Shown here: positions 1-8,085 of the stretch, in pieces
How the letters are laid out: each line of letters opens with the position of its first letter
How positions within the stretch are numbered: position 1 is the first letter of the stretch
Origin: Kitasatospora griseola
GTDB lineage: Bacteria; Actinomycetota; Actinomycetes; Streptomycetales; Streptomycetaceae
Assembly (NCBI RefSeq): GCF_014648555.1
Contig: NZ_BMRI01000002.1
Coordinates: 367,958 to 420,667, forward strand
Reading direction: 5' to 3'
Length of the DNA stretch: 52,710 nucleotides
Notes under the pieces: model-generated
What the model was told of the DNA's origin: nothing
The model's input: only the letters and a program-made list of their open reading frames with translations
Databases searched by the model: none
Translations under genes and position numbers: made by a program

Positions 1-31
1 GCGGGCGGGGAGTCACCGGGTCGCCGCCGGG

Positions 32-811
32 TCACTCCGGGTCGGCGACCCGGGCCACCGCGCGGGTCCAACCGGCGCCACCGCCCCGGATCTTGACGGG
101 GAAGCAGGTCACCGAGAAGCCGTGCGGCGCGGGCAGCGCCTCCAGGTTGGAGAGCCGCTCGATCTGGCAGTACTCGCGCTCCCGGCCGGCGAAGTGCGCC
201 GGCCAGAGCACGCCGGGGTCGCCGGTGGCCCGGTACTTCTCGATGATGGCGCCGAACGGGGCGTCCAGGCTGAACGCGTCGGTGCCGATCACCCGCACCC
301 CCAGGTCCATCAGGTACCGCACGGCCGAGCCGTCCAGGCCGATGAAGTCGGTGAAGTAGCGCTGGCTGCCGGCCCATTCGGCGGCGCCGGTACGGAACAG
401 CGCGATGTCCATCGGCTGCGGCCGGTAGTCGATGGCCTTCAGGGCCAGCTCCACGGCGGCCGCGTCCACGGTGCGGCCGGCGGTGTCCCGGACGTCCAGC
501 ACGAACGCGGGCCGGTCGAACCAGTCCAGCGGCATCTCGTCGATGGTGCGGGCCACCTGCCCGTCGGCGCGGGTGCCGTAGTGCGCGGGGGCGTCCACGT
601 GGGTGCCGGTGTGCGAGGAGAGGTAGAGCATGTCGTTGGTGAGGAACTCGCCGCCCGGCAGCTCCTCGGGGCGCAGGTCGATGCCGAAGTTCTTGCGCAT
701 GCCGTCGGTCATGTGCCGGGCGCCCTCGGCGGCCGACATCACCGTGTGCTTGACCGGCTCGGGTTCCCAGCCGGAGGCGTCCACCGGCGCGGAGAGGTCG
801 ATAAGTCGCAT
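32..811 (-). CDS. PF04199-family polyketide cyclase (kynurenine formamidase fold)
   Basis: 259 aa. The N-terminal part carries the metal-binding signature HTGTHVDAPAH typical of the cyclase/kynurenine formamidase-like family (PF04199). In aromatic polyketide clusters this family contains later-ring cyclases such as DpsY and MtmY. The start at 811 (MRLIDLSAPV) opens directly on the conserved N-terminus of the family; the ribosome site is weak. The gene lies 35 bp downstream of the anthrone-oxygenase-like gene on the same strand, so the two are probably co-transcribed. Inferred role: a late ring-closure step on the aromatic polyketide in the cytoplasm. A true formamidase is less likely given the PKS context. 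The family call is secure; the ring it closes cannot be told from sequence. Confidence 0.8.
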   Translation of the reverse strand: MRLIDLSAPVDASGWEPEPVKHTVMSAAEGARHMTDGMRKNFGIDLRPEELPGGEFLTNDMLYLSSHTGTHVDAPAHYGTRADGQVARTIDEMPLDWFDRPAFVLDVRDTAGRTVDAAAVELALKAIDYRPQPMDIALFRTGAAEWAGSQRYFTDFIGLDGSAVRYLMDLGVRVIGTDAFSLDAPFGAIIEKYRATGDPGVLWPAHFAGREREYCQIERLSNLEALPAPHGFSVTCFPVKIRGGGAGWTRAVARVADPE

Positions 812-846
812 GGCCGCTCGGCCCTTTCGGATTGACGGGGCGTCGT

Positions 847-1383
847 TCACTTGCTTCGGACGGGTGCGGCGCTCGGCGCCGCGGGCTGGACGCTGCCGGC
901 CCGGTCCGGGGTCAGGCAGGCGCCGACCAGGAGCACCGTCGAGAGCACCGCGCAGACGGTGCGCACCACGTGCCAGTTGTTCCAGGAGTGCTCGATGGCC
1001 GCCCGGGCCTGGTGGAACTGGTCCGCGGTGGTGGTGACCGCGTCGGCCAGCTGGGTGTTCATCGGCACCTCCACGGCCAGCGAGACCACGAAGGCGGTGA
1101 GGGAGAGCAGTGCGGCCGCACCGATCAGCCAGACCCGGGCGTCGGCGCCGCGCCACGGCGTGCGGACCAGGAACGCGGCCAGCGGCCAGACCACCGAACC
1201 GACGATCACCAGGAAGAACAGCACGCCCGGCACCGCCTCGTTGAGTCGGCGCATCGTCGTCACGTACGCCTCGTCGTCCAGCCGTTCCAGGGCGGGCGTG
1301 ACGACGACCGCGTAGCAGAAGCAGAAGCCGGCGAAGAGCCCGGCCGACAGGGCGGCCAGGTGGAGGAAGACGCGGAACGGCAC
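847..1383 (-). CDS. Anthrone oxygenase-like DUF1772 membrane protein
   Basis: 178 aa with about four hydrophobic segments: the N-terminal VFLHLAALSAGLFAGF, a central VLFFLVIVGSVVWPLAAFL, AAALLSLTAFVVSLAV, and a C-terminal segment near VLSTVLLVGACL. This pattern, with a polar NNWHVVRT stretch before the last helix, matches the DUF1772/anthrone oxygenase-like family (PF08592), whose members oxidise anthrones to anthraquinones without an obvious cofactor. The GTG start at 1383 has a clear GGAGG site. It is the first gene of a leftward pair with the cyclase and is divergent from the SARP gene at 1613. Inferred role: quinone formation on the polyketide at the membrane. Uncharacterised DUF1772 proteins are diverse, so the substrate is uncertain. 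Confidence 0.72.
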   Translation of the reverse strand: MPFRVFLHLAALSAGLFAGFCFCYAVVVTPALERLDDEAYVTTMRRLNEAVPGVLFFLVIVGSVVWPLAAFLVRTPWRGADARVWLIGAAALLSLTAFVVSLAVEVPMNTQLADAVTTTADQFHQARAAIEHSWNNWHVVRTVCAVLSTVLLVGACLTPDRAGSVQPAAPSAAPVRSK

Positions 1384-1612
1384 GGTGCCGCCTCCTTCGT
1401 GAATAGTCGTGGAGGAAGGGTCGGTGCTGGTGCTAGAGACCTGCTCAAGACCGGCGGCGCGGCTTGTGACGGCCCGTCGGGGTCGTGACCGGTGACCGGG
1501 TGCACCTGTGACGGAGTCACGGTTTTTCCGTGACCCTGACACTGTCCGGAAGGCTTCCCCGCCTTCGAGAATGAGATCCCAAGATCGTGGGAACACAGGG
1601 GGTACCGCCATC
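1384..1612. promoter_or_regulatory. Divergent promoter region with GTGAC repeats and hairpin
   Basis: The gap between the leftward oxygenase/cyclase pair and the rightward SARP gene holds five GTGAC words (1466, 1485, 1492, 1508, 1530). Two nested inverted repeats are present: GTGAC-GGA-GTCAC (1508-1520) and GTCACGG-TTTTT-CCGTGAC (1516-1534). The dense symmetry suggests an operator controlling one or both directions. No convincing -35/-10 pair was seen. Confidence 0.45.
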
Positions 1613-2437
1613 ATGAAGGTCCGCGTCTTGGGCGAGTTCGAGGCCACCGAGGACGGCAGATCGGTCGCGCCGAGCGCCGCCAAGCCCCGTCAGATCCTGG
1701 CCCTGCTGGCACTCTCGGCGGGTCAGGTCGTCCCGGTGACCTCGCTGATGGAGGAGCTCTGGGACCACTCGATGCCCCGGAGCGCGGCCACCACCCTGCA
1801 GACCTACATCCTCCAGCTGCGGCGCCAGGTGCAGCGGGCGCTCGCCGCCCAGGACCACGCCGACCCGGCGGCCGGCGCCAAGACCGTGCTGGCCACCCGT
1901 TACAACGGCTACCTGCTGGACCTGCGCGGCGAGGAGACCGACGTCCAGCAGTTCGAGCGGCTGGCGGCGGCCGGCAGCCGGGCCCAGGAGGCCAACGACC
2001 CGGAGGCCGCCTCCCGGCTGCTCGGCTCCGCGCTGGCGCTCTGGCGCGGCCCCGTACTGGCCGACGTGCAGACCGGGCCGCGGCTGGCGATCGAGGTGAT
2101 GCGGCTGGAGGAGACCCGGCTGGGCATCCTGGAGCGCCGCATCGAGGCGGACCTGCGCCTCGGCCGCCACCACACGCTCCTCGGCGAGCTGGCGGTGCTG
2201 GCCGCCGAGCACCCCTGGCACGAGAACCTGCACGCGCTGCACATGATCGCGCTGTACCGGTGCGGCCGGCAGTGGCGCGCCCTGGACATCTACCAGCGGC
2301 TGCGCGCCACCCTGATCGAGGAGTTCGGGCTGGAGCCGTCGGCCCGGCTGCAGCACCTCCAGCGGGCGATCCTGGAGTCCTCGCCCGAGCTGGACGGCGT
2401 CGGACGCTGGGCGCCGGCCCACGAACTGACCGGTTGA
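1613..2437 (+). CDS. SARP-family transcriptional activator
   Basis: 274 aa. An N-terminal OmpR-type winged helix (about residues 1-100) has the SARP hallmarks KPRQILALLAL, the ELW box and TTLQTYILQLRR. It is followed by a bacterial transcriptional activation domain (about 110-260) ending near the conserved EEFGLEPSARLQHLQRAIL. The length fits small ActII-ORF4/DnrI-type activators with no ATPase domain. ATG at 1613 opens directly on MKVRVLGEFEA, the usual SARP N-terminus. It stands 21 bp before the degenerate AT and probably heads the SARP-AT-ACP transcript. Likely pathway-specific activator that binds 11-bp-phased direct repeats; several such candidates occur in the window. Confidence 0.9.
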   Translation: MKVRVLGEFEATEDGRSVAPSAAKPRQILALLALSAGQVVPVTSLMEELWDHSMPRSAATTLQTYILQLRRQVQRALAAQDHADPAAGAKTVLATRYNGYLLDLRGEETDVQQFERLAAAGSRAQEANDPEAASRLLGSALALWRGPVLADVQTGPRLAIEVMRLEETRLGILERRIEADLRLGRHHTLLGELAVLAAEHPWHENLHALHMIALYRCGRQWRALDIYQRLRATLIEEFGLEPSARLQHLQRAILESSPELDGVGRWAPAHELTG

Positions 2438-2458
2438 CCGAAGGCGGGGGGCAGGGTC

Positions 2459-3793
2459 ATGCAGATCGTCCGCGGCGGCGGCCTCAGCGGCCCCGCACCC
2501 GTGGCGGCGGACCGGGGCGCCGCCCGGCGTCCCCGGCTGATGGTCTGGTCGGCGGCCGACCCGCAGGGCGAGCAGGACGTCCGGCGCTCGCTGCGGCGCT
2601 GGCTGCGGGCCCGCGGCGAGTCCGGGTTCGCGCAGGTGGCGCAGGCCTGGGGGCAGGCCGAACCGGGGCCGGTGCGCGGGGCGGTGGTGGCCGCCGACTG
2701 CGCCGAGGCGCTGGCGCTGCTGGGCGAGCCGGGCCCGTCGGCGCCGTCGTCGAGGGCCGCGCAGGTCCGGCAGGTCGGCGCCGCGCCGCCGCCGGTGGTG
2801 CTGCTGCTGCCCGGCCAGGGCGCCCAGCGGCCCCGGATGGCCCGCGGCCTGTACGCGTGGGACCCGGTCTTCACCCGGGCCGCCGACGAGGTGCTCGGTC
2901 TGGCCGGCCGCGGCGCCCGCGAGGACTGGCTGGCCGAACCCGCCGCCCGCACCCGCCGGGACGCGTTCGGTGCGGAGCGCGCCGCCCGGATCCACCATTC
3001 CCTGGTCCAACTGTTCGCGGTGGACTACGCGTTGGCCCGGCTGCTGGTCGGCTGGGGGGTGCGCCCGGCCGCGCTGCTCGGCCAGGGGATCGGCGAACTG
3101 GTCGCCGCCGTGCTGGCCGACGTGATGGCGCTGCAGGACGCGGTGCGGCTGCTGGCGCTGCTGGCCGAGGAGGCCGCCGCGCTGGCCCCCGGCGGGATGC
3201 TGGTGGTGGCCGCCGGCGTCGAGGAGGTGCGCGGGCAACTGACCGACGGGGTCGCGGTGTCCGCCCTGAACGGCCCCGCCCAGACGGTGCTGGCCAGCCC
3301 CGGGCACGCCCTGGCCGACACCGCCGACCGGCTGACCGGCGCCGGGTACGAGTGCCTGCCGGTGCGCACCGAGGCGGCCTACCACACCCCGCACCTGGCC
3401 GAGGCCTGCGCCAAGGTGGCCGAGCGGCTGCCCGTCACCGCCCTGCGACCACCCCGACTGCCGCTCTACTCCCCGTCGGTGGGCGCCCGGCTGCCCGTCG
3501 ACGCGGCCCAGGACCGGCTCCACTGGACCGGCCTCGCGGCCACCCCGGTCCGGCTGCGCGACGCGCTGGACGCGCTGTTCGCGGACGGCGACTGGGCGTG
3601 CGTGGAGACCGGCCCCGGGCCGGGGCTCGGCGCCCTGGTCCGCCGCCATCCGGCGGCCGCGCGGACCTTCAGCGCGCTGCGGGCCCGGCCCGGCAGCGGC
3701 GCGGACGACCAGCGGGCCGCGCTGTCCGCCGCCGCCGGCCTCTGGCTGAGCGGCCATCGCCTCGACTTCGAGGCGATCCGAAGCACCGGCTGA
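2459..3793 (+). CDS. Discrete type I-like acyltransferase lacking the catalytic serine
   Basis: 444 aa. Residues about 20-100 resemble the KS-to-AT linker of modular PKSs (RRPRLMVWSAADPQ and a following RRWLRARGE). An AT fold follows with LLLPGQGAQRPRM near 120 and a histidine motif AYHTPHL near residue 308. The nucleophile elbow reads GQGIGE instead of GHSxGE, so Gly210 stands where the active-site Ser should be. The protein therefore looks like an AT excised from a type I PKS and catalytically disabled. It could act as a scaffold, an ACP-docking partner, or a hydrolase-dead remnant. It lies between the SARP and a free ACP, 21 bp after the SARP, so it is expressed with them. The AT fold is sure; the function is unknown. 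Confidence 0.78.
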   Translation: MQIVRGGGLSGPAPVAADRGAARRPRLMVWSAADPQGEQDVRRSLRRWLRARGESGFAQVAQAWGQAEPGPVRGAVVAADCAEALALLGEPGPSAPSSRAAQVRQVGAAPPPVVLLLPGQGAQRPRMARGLYAWDPVFTRAADEVLGLAGRGAREDWLAEPAARTRRDAFGAERAARIHHSLVQLFAVDYALARLLVGWGVRPAALLGQGIGELVAAVLADVMALQDAVRLLALLAEEAAALAPGGMLVVAAGVEEVRGQLTDGVAVSALNGPAQTVLASPGHALADTADRLTGAGYECLPVRTEAAYHTPHLAEACAKVAERLPVTALRPPRLPLYSPSVGARLPVDAAQDRLHWTGLAATPVRLRDALDALFADGDWACVETGPGPGLGALVRRHPAAARTFSALRARPGSGADDQRAALSAAAGLWLSGHRLDFEAIRSTG

Positions 3794-3887
3794 CCGGGGC
3801 GGCCGATTCCGAGCATCGGCGGCCCCGGACGGACGGACATCCGCTCCGCGCCGCGGGCGGGGAGCCACCGGGAGAGAGGGAGCACCG

Positions 3888-4196
3888 ATGGCCGACGAAC
3901 TGATCGACGTGGCGGCGCTGTCCCGCCTGCTGCGCGAGTGCGGCGGTGCGGAGCCGGGCGGCCCGATCGGGCCGGACGACCTGGACGTACCGCTGTACGA
4001 ACTGGGCCACGACTCGCTGACGGTGGCCCAGTTGCTGACCAGGATCGGGCGGGAGTTCGGGCTGACGGTGCCCCGCGACCTGCTGGAGGACGCCGACACC
4101 CCCCGGTCGCTGCTGGACATGCTGGCGACGCTGCCGCGGGTGCCCCGGGCGCCGCGCCCCGAGCACCTCGACGCCCGCGGTCGACGCGGTGCCTGA
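3888..4196 (+). CDS. Free-standing acyl carrier protein
   Basis: 102 aa. A typical ACP helix II start, ELGHDSLTVAQLL, has Ser43 as the phosphopantetheine attachment site, followed by a basic, proline-rich C-terminal tail (about residues 85-102). A strong GGGAG site precedes the ATG. It is the last gene of the SARP-AT-ACP run; a phosphopantetheinyl transferase to activate it lies just beyond on the other strand. A second ACP is fused to the aromatase at 35475. This one may serve starter handling or a tailoring reaction rather than the minimal PKS, but sequence alone does not decide. Confidence 0.87.
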   Translation: MADELIDVAALSRLLRECGGAEPGGPIGPDDLDVPLYELGHDSLTVAQLLTRIGREFGLTVPRDLLEDADTPRSLLDMLATLPRVPRAPRPEHLDARGRRGA

Positions 4197-4211
4197 CGGG
4201 GCCGGCGCCCG

Positions 4212-4252
4212 TGAGCGGCGGGTCCCCACGCCAGGGTGGTCGGGGCCGCTCA
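4212..4252. terminator. Possible bidirectional terminator between convergent genes
   Basis: TGAGCGGC (4212-4219) pairs with GCCGCTCA (4245-4252), with an inner CCAC/GTGG pair. It sits between the ends of the ACP gene (+) and the second SARP gene (-). The stem is imperfect. Confidence 0.4.
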
Positions 4253-5065
4253 GCGCGGCAGCAGCTGCATCGGCGCCGTGAAGCGGTCCAGGGCCGGGAC
4301 GGAGTCGATGACGGCGCGGTGGAGTTCCTGGAGCTCGGGGCCGGGTTCGACGGAGAGTTCGGCGACCATGTCGGCGCGCAGGCGCTGGAAGGTGCTCAGG
4401 GCGTCGAGGCGGCGACCCGAGCGGTAGAGCGCGATCATCTGCTGGGCGCAGAGGCGTTCGTTCATCCGGTCCTGGACGGTCAGCGCGGCCAGTTCGCCGA
4501 GGAGTTCGGCGTGTCGGCCGATCGCGAGCTCCGCGTCGATACGGCGCCCGGTCAGCGCCGAGCGGCTCAACTCCAGCTGCTGGGCCTCCGGTTCGAGGGC
4601 CGGGCCGCGTTCCACGTCGAGCAGGGCGCCGGGGCCGCGCCACAGCCGCAGGGCCTCGCGGAGCAGCCGGGCCGCGTCCTCGTGCGCGCCCAGGGCGGCG
4701 GCGCGGTCGCCGAGCGCGGCCAGCGAGTGGTACTCGTGGACGTCGAAGGCCTCCGGCCGCAGCTCCAGGCGGTAGCCGCCGCGCACGGTGCTGATCAGGC
4801 GGCTGGACAGGCCGGCGCCGCGCAGCCTCCGGCGCAGCTGGAAGACGTAGGTCTGCAGGGTGGCGGCGGCGCTGGCCGGCGGGCGGCCGGACCAGAGCTC
4901 GCGGATCAGCGTCGACGCCGGCACCACCTGGCCGGGCCGGACGCTCAGCAGCGCCAGTACGGTGCGCGGTTTGCTGGCGGTGGGCACCACTGAGCGGCCG
5001 TCCACGCTGATCGCGAACGGACCGAGGACCTCGACGCGGATGCGGCTGGGTACTGCGCTGGTCAT
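4250..5065 (-). CDS. SARP-family transcriptional activator (second copy)
   Basis: 271 aa with an N-terminal winged helix (RVEVLGPFAISVDGRSVVP, KPRTVLALLSV, ELWSGRPP, ATLQTYVFQLRR) and a bacterial transcriptional activation domain to the end. Same small-SARP architecture as the genes at 1613 and 20088 but clearly divergent. The ATG at 5065 was chosen because the family core begins about ten residues later. It lies 42 bp after the phosphopantetheinyl transferase, so it is the third gene of a leftward run (acyl-CoA dehydrogenase, PPTase, SARP). Likely cluster-situated activator; three SARPs suggest layered or promoter-specific control. Confidence 0.9.
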   Translation of the reverse strand: MTSAVPSRIRVEVLGPFAISVDGRSVVPTASKPRTVLALLSVRPGQVVPASTLIRELWSGRPPASAAATLQTYVFQLRRRLRGAGLSSRLISTVRGGYRLELRPEAFDVHEYHSLAALGDRAAALGAHEDAARLLREALRLWRGPGALLDVERGPALEPEAQQLELSRSALTGRRIDAELAIGRHAELLGELAALTVQDRMNERLCAQQMIALYRSGRRLDALSTFQRLRADMVAELSVEPGPELQELHRAVIDSVPALDRFTAPMQLLPR

Positions 5066-5107
5066 GACGGTTGTTCTCCCCCGTTGCTGGTCGTGCGCGA
5101 GTGTTCG

Positions 5108-5965
5108 TCAGTCGCCGCCGGGCGGCTGGTGGGCCGCCGACTGCCGTTCCCAGAGCACCTGGACGGTGCGGCGGTCGAGGGCGGTGGCGAGTCCGGTGTC
5201 GAGGTTGCGGCCGCGGCCGTCGTCGCGGACGGCGGCCCCGGCGAGGAAGCCGTCGGCGAACCGCTGGGTGTGGAAGGTCCACCAGTGCTCGTCCACCGGG
5301 TCGCCCTCCGGGCGCAGCAGCCGGGCCCGGCCGCAGGAGTCCGGCAGGTCGAAGCCGAAGTGCGAGAACCGGAACGCCAGGCCCTGGCCGAGCGCCTTGG
5401 TGTAGGCCTCCTTGAGCGTCCAGCGGCGCAGCAGCTGGAGGTTGCGCTCCGACTCGGGGGCGGCGGCGAGGCGGCGCAGTTCGTCGGGGGTGCACATGAC
5501 CGGCTCGATGCCGCTGCCGTGCACCCGGCGCCCCTCGTGCTCCAGGTCGACGCCGATCAGGCCGAGCGAGGTGATGCCCACCAGCGCGACGTCCTTGGTG
5601 TGGCTGAGGTTGAGGTCGATCTGGTCGCAGCCGCGCACGTAGAGCCGCCCGGTGAGGCCGTAGGCGAGCTCCAGTTCGTGCGGGTGGGCGCCCACCGCGG
5701 TGGCGGCGACGTGCTTGAGCAGCAGGCGGGTGGCGCGGAACCGGTCGGCGTTCGGTCGCCCGGCGAGCTCCCGGTAGCGGGCCCAGTCGCGGCCGAGCAG
5801 CCGCCGTAGTTCGTCCTCGCCGCCCGGCGGGGCGGGCCAGTCGGCCAGCCGGCTGTAGACCAGGGCGACGCCGTGCCGGTCGAGGTCGGCGCGGACGGGC
5901 TCCCAGGGGCCGTCGGCTCCGGTGACCAGCCTCGGTGGTAAGACCAGGTCGGCGCCGCCGCTCAT
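5108..5965 (-). CDS. Sfp-type 4'-phosphopantetheinyl transferase
   Basis: 285 aa. The Mg-binding motif GVDLEH and the helix RRWTLKEAYTKALGQGL are the family signatures, with NLSHTKDVALVGI as the upstream strand. The length suits the Sfp/Svp class, which transfers phosphopantetheine from CoA to carrier-protein serines. Expected substrates in this window are the free ACP, the two type I ACP domains and the aromatase-fused ACP. The ATG (5963-5965) overlaps the upstream TGA of the dehydrogenase gene (ATGA), so translation is coupled. Function is secure; carrier selectivity is inferred. Confidence 0.92.
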   Translation of the reverse strand: MSGGADLVLPPRLVTGADGPWEPVRADLDRHGVALVYSRLADWPAPPGGEDELRRLLGRDWARYRELAGRPNADRFRATRLLLKHVAATAVGAHPHELELAYGLTGRLYVRGCDQIDLNLSHTKDVALVGITSLGLIGVDLEHEGRRVHGSGIEPVMCTPDELRRLAAAPESERNLQLLRRWTLKEAYTKALGQGLAFRFSHFGFDLPDSCGRARLLRPEGDPVDEHWWTFHTQRFADGFLAGAAVRDDGRGRNLDTGLATALDRRTVQVLWERQSAAHQPPGGD

Positions 5966-7707
5966 CCGGCCAGCTCCAGTGCGTACAGGTCGTAGCCGAC
6001 CGCGCCGCGGGCGCGCCGCAGCGCCTCGGCCGCGAGCTCGGCCGTGACGGCGTCCGGCACCCGGGGTCCGGCGTGGCCGAGCCGCCGCAGCAGCCGGTCC
6101 AGCGCGGCCACCAGCCAGCCGGGGCCGGCCAGGAAGGAGCCGGGGTCGGCGCACCGCCAGACGCCCAGGCAGGCGCAGGCGACCAGCAGCAGGGCGTAGC
6201 GGTCGGTGAGCGGGAACGCCGAGGTGTCGGTGACGAACCGTCCGTCGGGGCCGTCCAGCGCCGGGCAGCCCTCCCGGATCGCGGACAACTCGGCTTCCAG
6301 CAGCGCCAGTTGGTCGGAGAGCAGGCGCAGCAGCGGGGCGTCGGGGTCGCCGGGCGGCGCCGCCCGCCGCTCCTGGCGGCAGCGGGCGATCCAGCCGATC
6401 AGTCCGTCCCGGCCGCCGAACGCGGCGAGCCGCTCGGAGGCCAGCGGCGGCAGCGTGCCGTCGGTGCGGAACAGCTCGGCGGGGGCGGCGAGTTCGGCCG
6501 GCCAGTCGTGGGCGAGCAGGCTGGGCAGGAAGGGCGCGATGGTGGCCTGGCAGACCGCGCTGCTGACGTGGCCGAAGCTCACCATGGTCAGGTCCCTGAC
6601 GTGCTTCTGGAAGATGGCGTGCTCGCCGCTGCGGGTGTGGAAGGCGTCGCCCATCAGCGCCGAGAGCCGGTAGAAGGTCTCCCCCACGATCTTGGGGACC
6701 AGGTACTTGGCGGCGGCGGCCAGCACGTTGCACTCCTCGGGGAGCACGTGCAGCGCGCGGGTCGCGGCGAGCGCGATGCTGTCGCAGGCCAGCAGGTCGA
6801 CCAGGGCTCCGGCGATCGCCCCGCGGGCCGAACCGGACAGCTTGGCGGGGCTGTTGTGGACCGAACCGCCGACGGCGAACCGGATGGCGGTGCGCAGCCC
6901 GGTGTCCGCCATGCCGAGGATCATCGACGGCACGGCGGCGGAGTTCACCTGGAGGGCCCGCAGGCCGAGCGTGATGCCGTCGCCCCACTCCCCGACCAGC
7001 GCGCCGGCCGGCGCCGGGCAGTCCTGGAACCGCAGCCCGGAGATCTGCAGGCCCTGGGTGCCCTCGGTGCGGTAGCGCGGCAGCCGCTCGCAGGACGCGG
7101 CGGGCATCGCACCGGGCTCCAGCAGCAGCAGCGAGTAGCCGTCCTCCGGGTCCTGCGGGCCGACCGTGCGGGCGTAGCTGAGCATCAGCCCGGCGCGGTC
7201 GGCGTTGTTGACGGCGGCCTTGCGCCCGCCGAGCAGCAGGGTGCCGCCGGCGGCGCGCCGGACCCGGAACTCGTCGGCGACGAAGTCGTTGCCGTGCTTG
7301 AACTCCTGGTAGGCGACGGTGGCCTGGCCGCCGTCGAGCAGCATCCGGGCGGTGCGCCGCTGCTGCCCGGCGTCGCCCAGCAGCCACACCACCATCGCTC
7401 CCATCAGCGAGGTCAGCGCCTCGCCGACGGCGAGCGTGGCGTCGCGGCGGAACAGCGGGCGCAGCATCAGCCCGAGGGTGTCGATCTGCTCCAGGCTGCC
7501 GCCCAGCGTGGCCGGCACGTACTCCGCGTTCATGCCGAGACGGTGGTACAACTCGACGGCGGCCCGCGGAAGTTCGGCGCGCTCGTCGGCGTCGAGCAGG
7601 GCCGCGAAGCCGGTCGGGTTGGCTCTGTCCCACGGATCCCCGTACGCCGTCTCGACCGCCGCATGACGCGCTGCGGCGGTGGTGGTGTCCATGATGCGAT
7701 CCGTCAT
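5962..7707 (-). CDS. Long acyl-CoA dehydrogenase-like flavoprotein
   Basis: 581 aa, longer than a classical 380-residue acyl-CoA dehydrogenase. The N-terminal and middle parts show the family fold: YVPATLGGSLEQ near the start, a beta-domain with LLLGGRKAAVNNADRAGL, and a helical part with GDAFHTRSGEHAIFQKHVRDL. About 150 extra C-terminal helical residues follow. The start at 7707 (MTDRIMDTT) was preferred because GGGAG lies about seven bases upstream; an in-frame start at 7746 would add 13 poorly conserved residues. Coupled to the PPTase by ATGA overlap. Probably desaturates or oxidises an acyl-CoA or acyl-ACP; the substrate is unknown. Possible link to starter-unit chemistry. Confidence 0.75.
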   Translation of the reverse strand: MTDRIMDTTTAAARHAAVETAYGDPWDRANPTGFAALLDADERAELPRAAVELYHRLGMNAEYVPATLGGSLEQIDTLGLMLRPLFRRDATLAVGEALTSLMGAMVVWLLGDAGQQRRTARMLLDGGQATVAYQEFKHGNDFVADEFRVRRAAGGTLLLGGRKAAVNNADRAGLMLSYARTVGPQDPEDGYSLLLLEPGAMPAASCERLPRYRTEGTQGLQISGLRFQDCPAPAGALVGEWGDGITLGLRALQVNSAAVPSMILGMADTGLRTAIRFAVGGSVHNSPAKLSGSARGAIAGALVDLLACDSIALAATRALHVLPEECNVLAAAAKYLVPKIVGETFYRLSALMGDAFHTRSGEHAIFQKHVRDLTMVSFGHVSSAVCQATIAPFLPSLLAHDWPAELAAPAELFRTDGTLPPLASERLAAFGGRDGLIGWIARCRQERRAAPPGDPDAPLLRLLSDQLALLEAELSAIREGCPALDGPDGRFVTDTSAFPLTDRYALLLVACACLGVWRCADPGSFLAGPGWLVAALDRLLRRLGHAGPRVPDAVTAELAAEALRRARGAVGYDLYALELAG

Positions 7708-7917
7708 TGCCGCTCCCAAGGACGCATGACCGGGCGGGCGTTCCATGCTTCCGCCGCCCGGTGGAGCGATGATGGAGCGCCACTAGACCGGAATCCCGCC
7801 ACCGGTCGGAAGGCCGCGCAGGAACGGCGGGAACGGCAGCCGCGCCCGGCCTCGCCGACCGCGTCACCTCGGGAAATACCCTGCCGCCCGCCCACCTTGT
7901 TGTCGGATCGACCGATA

Positions 7918-7937
7918 GATCACTCGATCGCGTGATC
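7918..7937. promoter_or_regulatory. Palindromic operator candidate GATCAC-N8-GTGATC
   Basis: GATCAC (7918-7923) and GTGATC (7932-7937) are perfect inverted arms around a central GATC-containing spacer. The size and symmetry suit a dimeric TetR- or GntR-type repressor. It lies about 150 bp upstream of the gene at 8086 and about 210 bp upstream of the gene starting at 7707. Confidence 0.4.
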
Positions 7938-8003
7938 AGCCTGGCATCCGACATTTCGCCGGGGCAGGATCTCGACCGGTGCGCAACGGCGGCCGTCCTT
8001 CTC

Positions 8004-8069
8004 CTCGCACGGACAGCTCGCACCGAACATCTCGCACGAGCAGCTCGTACAAACACCTCGCACCAGCAG
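8004..8069. repeat. Five-unit 13-bp tandem array (CTCGCAC core)
   Basis: CTCGCAC cores begin at 8004, 8017, 8031 and 8057, and CTCGTAC begins at 8044; spacings are 13, 14, 13 and 13 bp. The remaining six or seven bases of each unit are looser (often RRCAG). The array ends 17 bp before the ATG at 8086, so it probably lies in the 5' untranslated leader or overlaps the promoter. The 13-bp period is not a multiple of three, so the array is not a coding repeat. Confidence 0.7.
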
Positions 8070-8085
8070 AGAGTCCAGGGTCACC

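Larger units (their letters stand above)
7708..8085. promoter_or_regulatory. 378-bp divergent intergenic region
   Basis: No gene is supported here. It separates the leftward dehydrogenase/PPTase/SARP run from the rightward WS/DGAT-like gene and so must hold both promoters. It contains an imperfect 20-bp palindrome at 7918-7937 and a five-copy tandem array at 8004-8069, listed separately. Confidence 0.6.

Noticed and set aside
8004..8069. CRISPR array
   Set aside because: The units are 13 bp with only 6-7 bp between cores; there are no spacers of CRISPR length and no cas genes.
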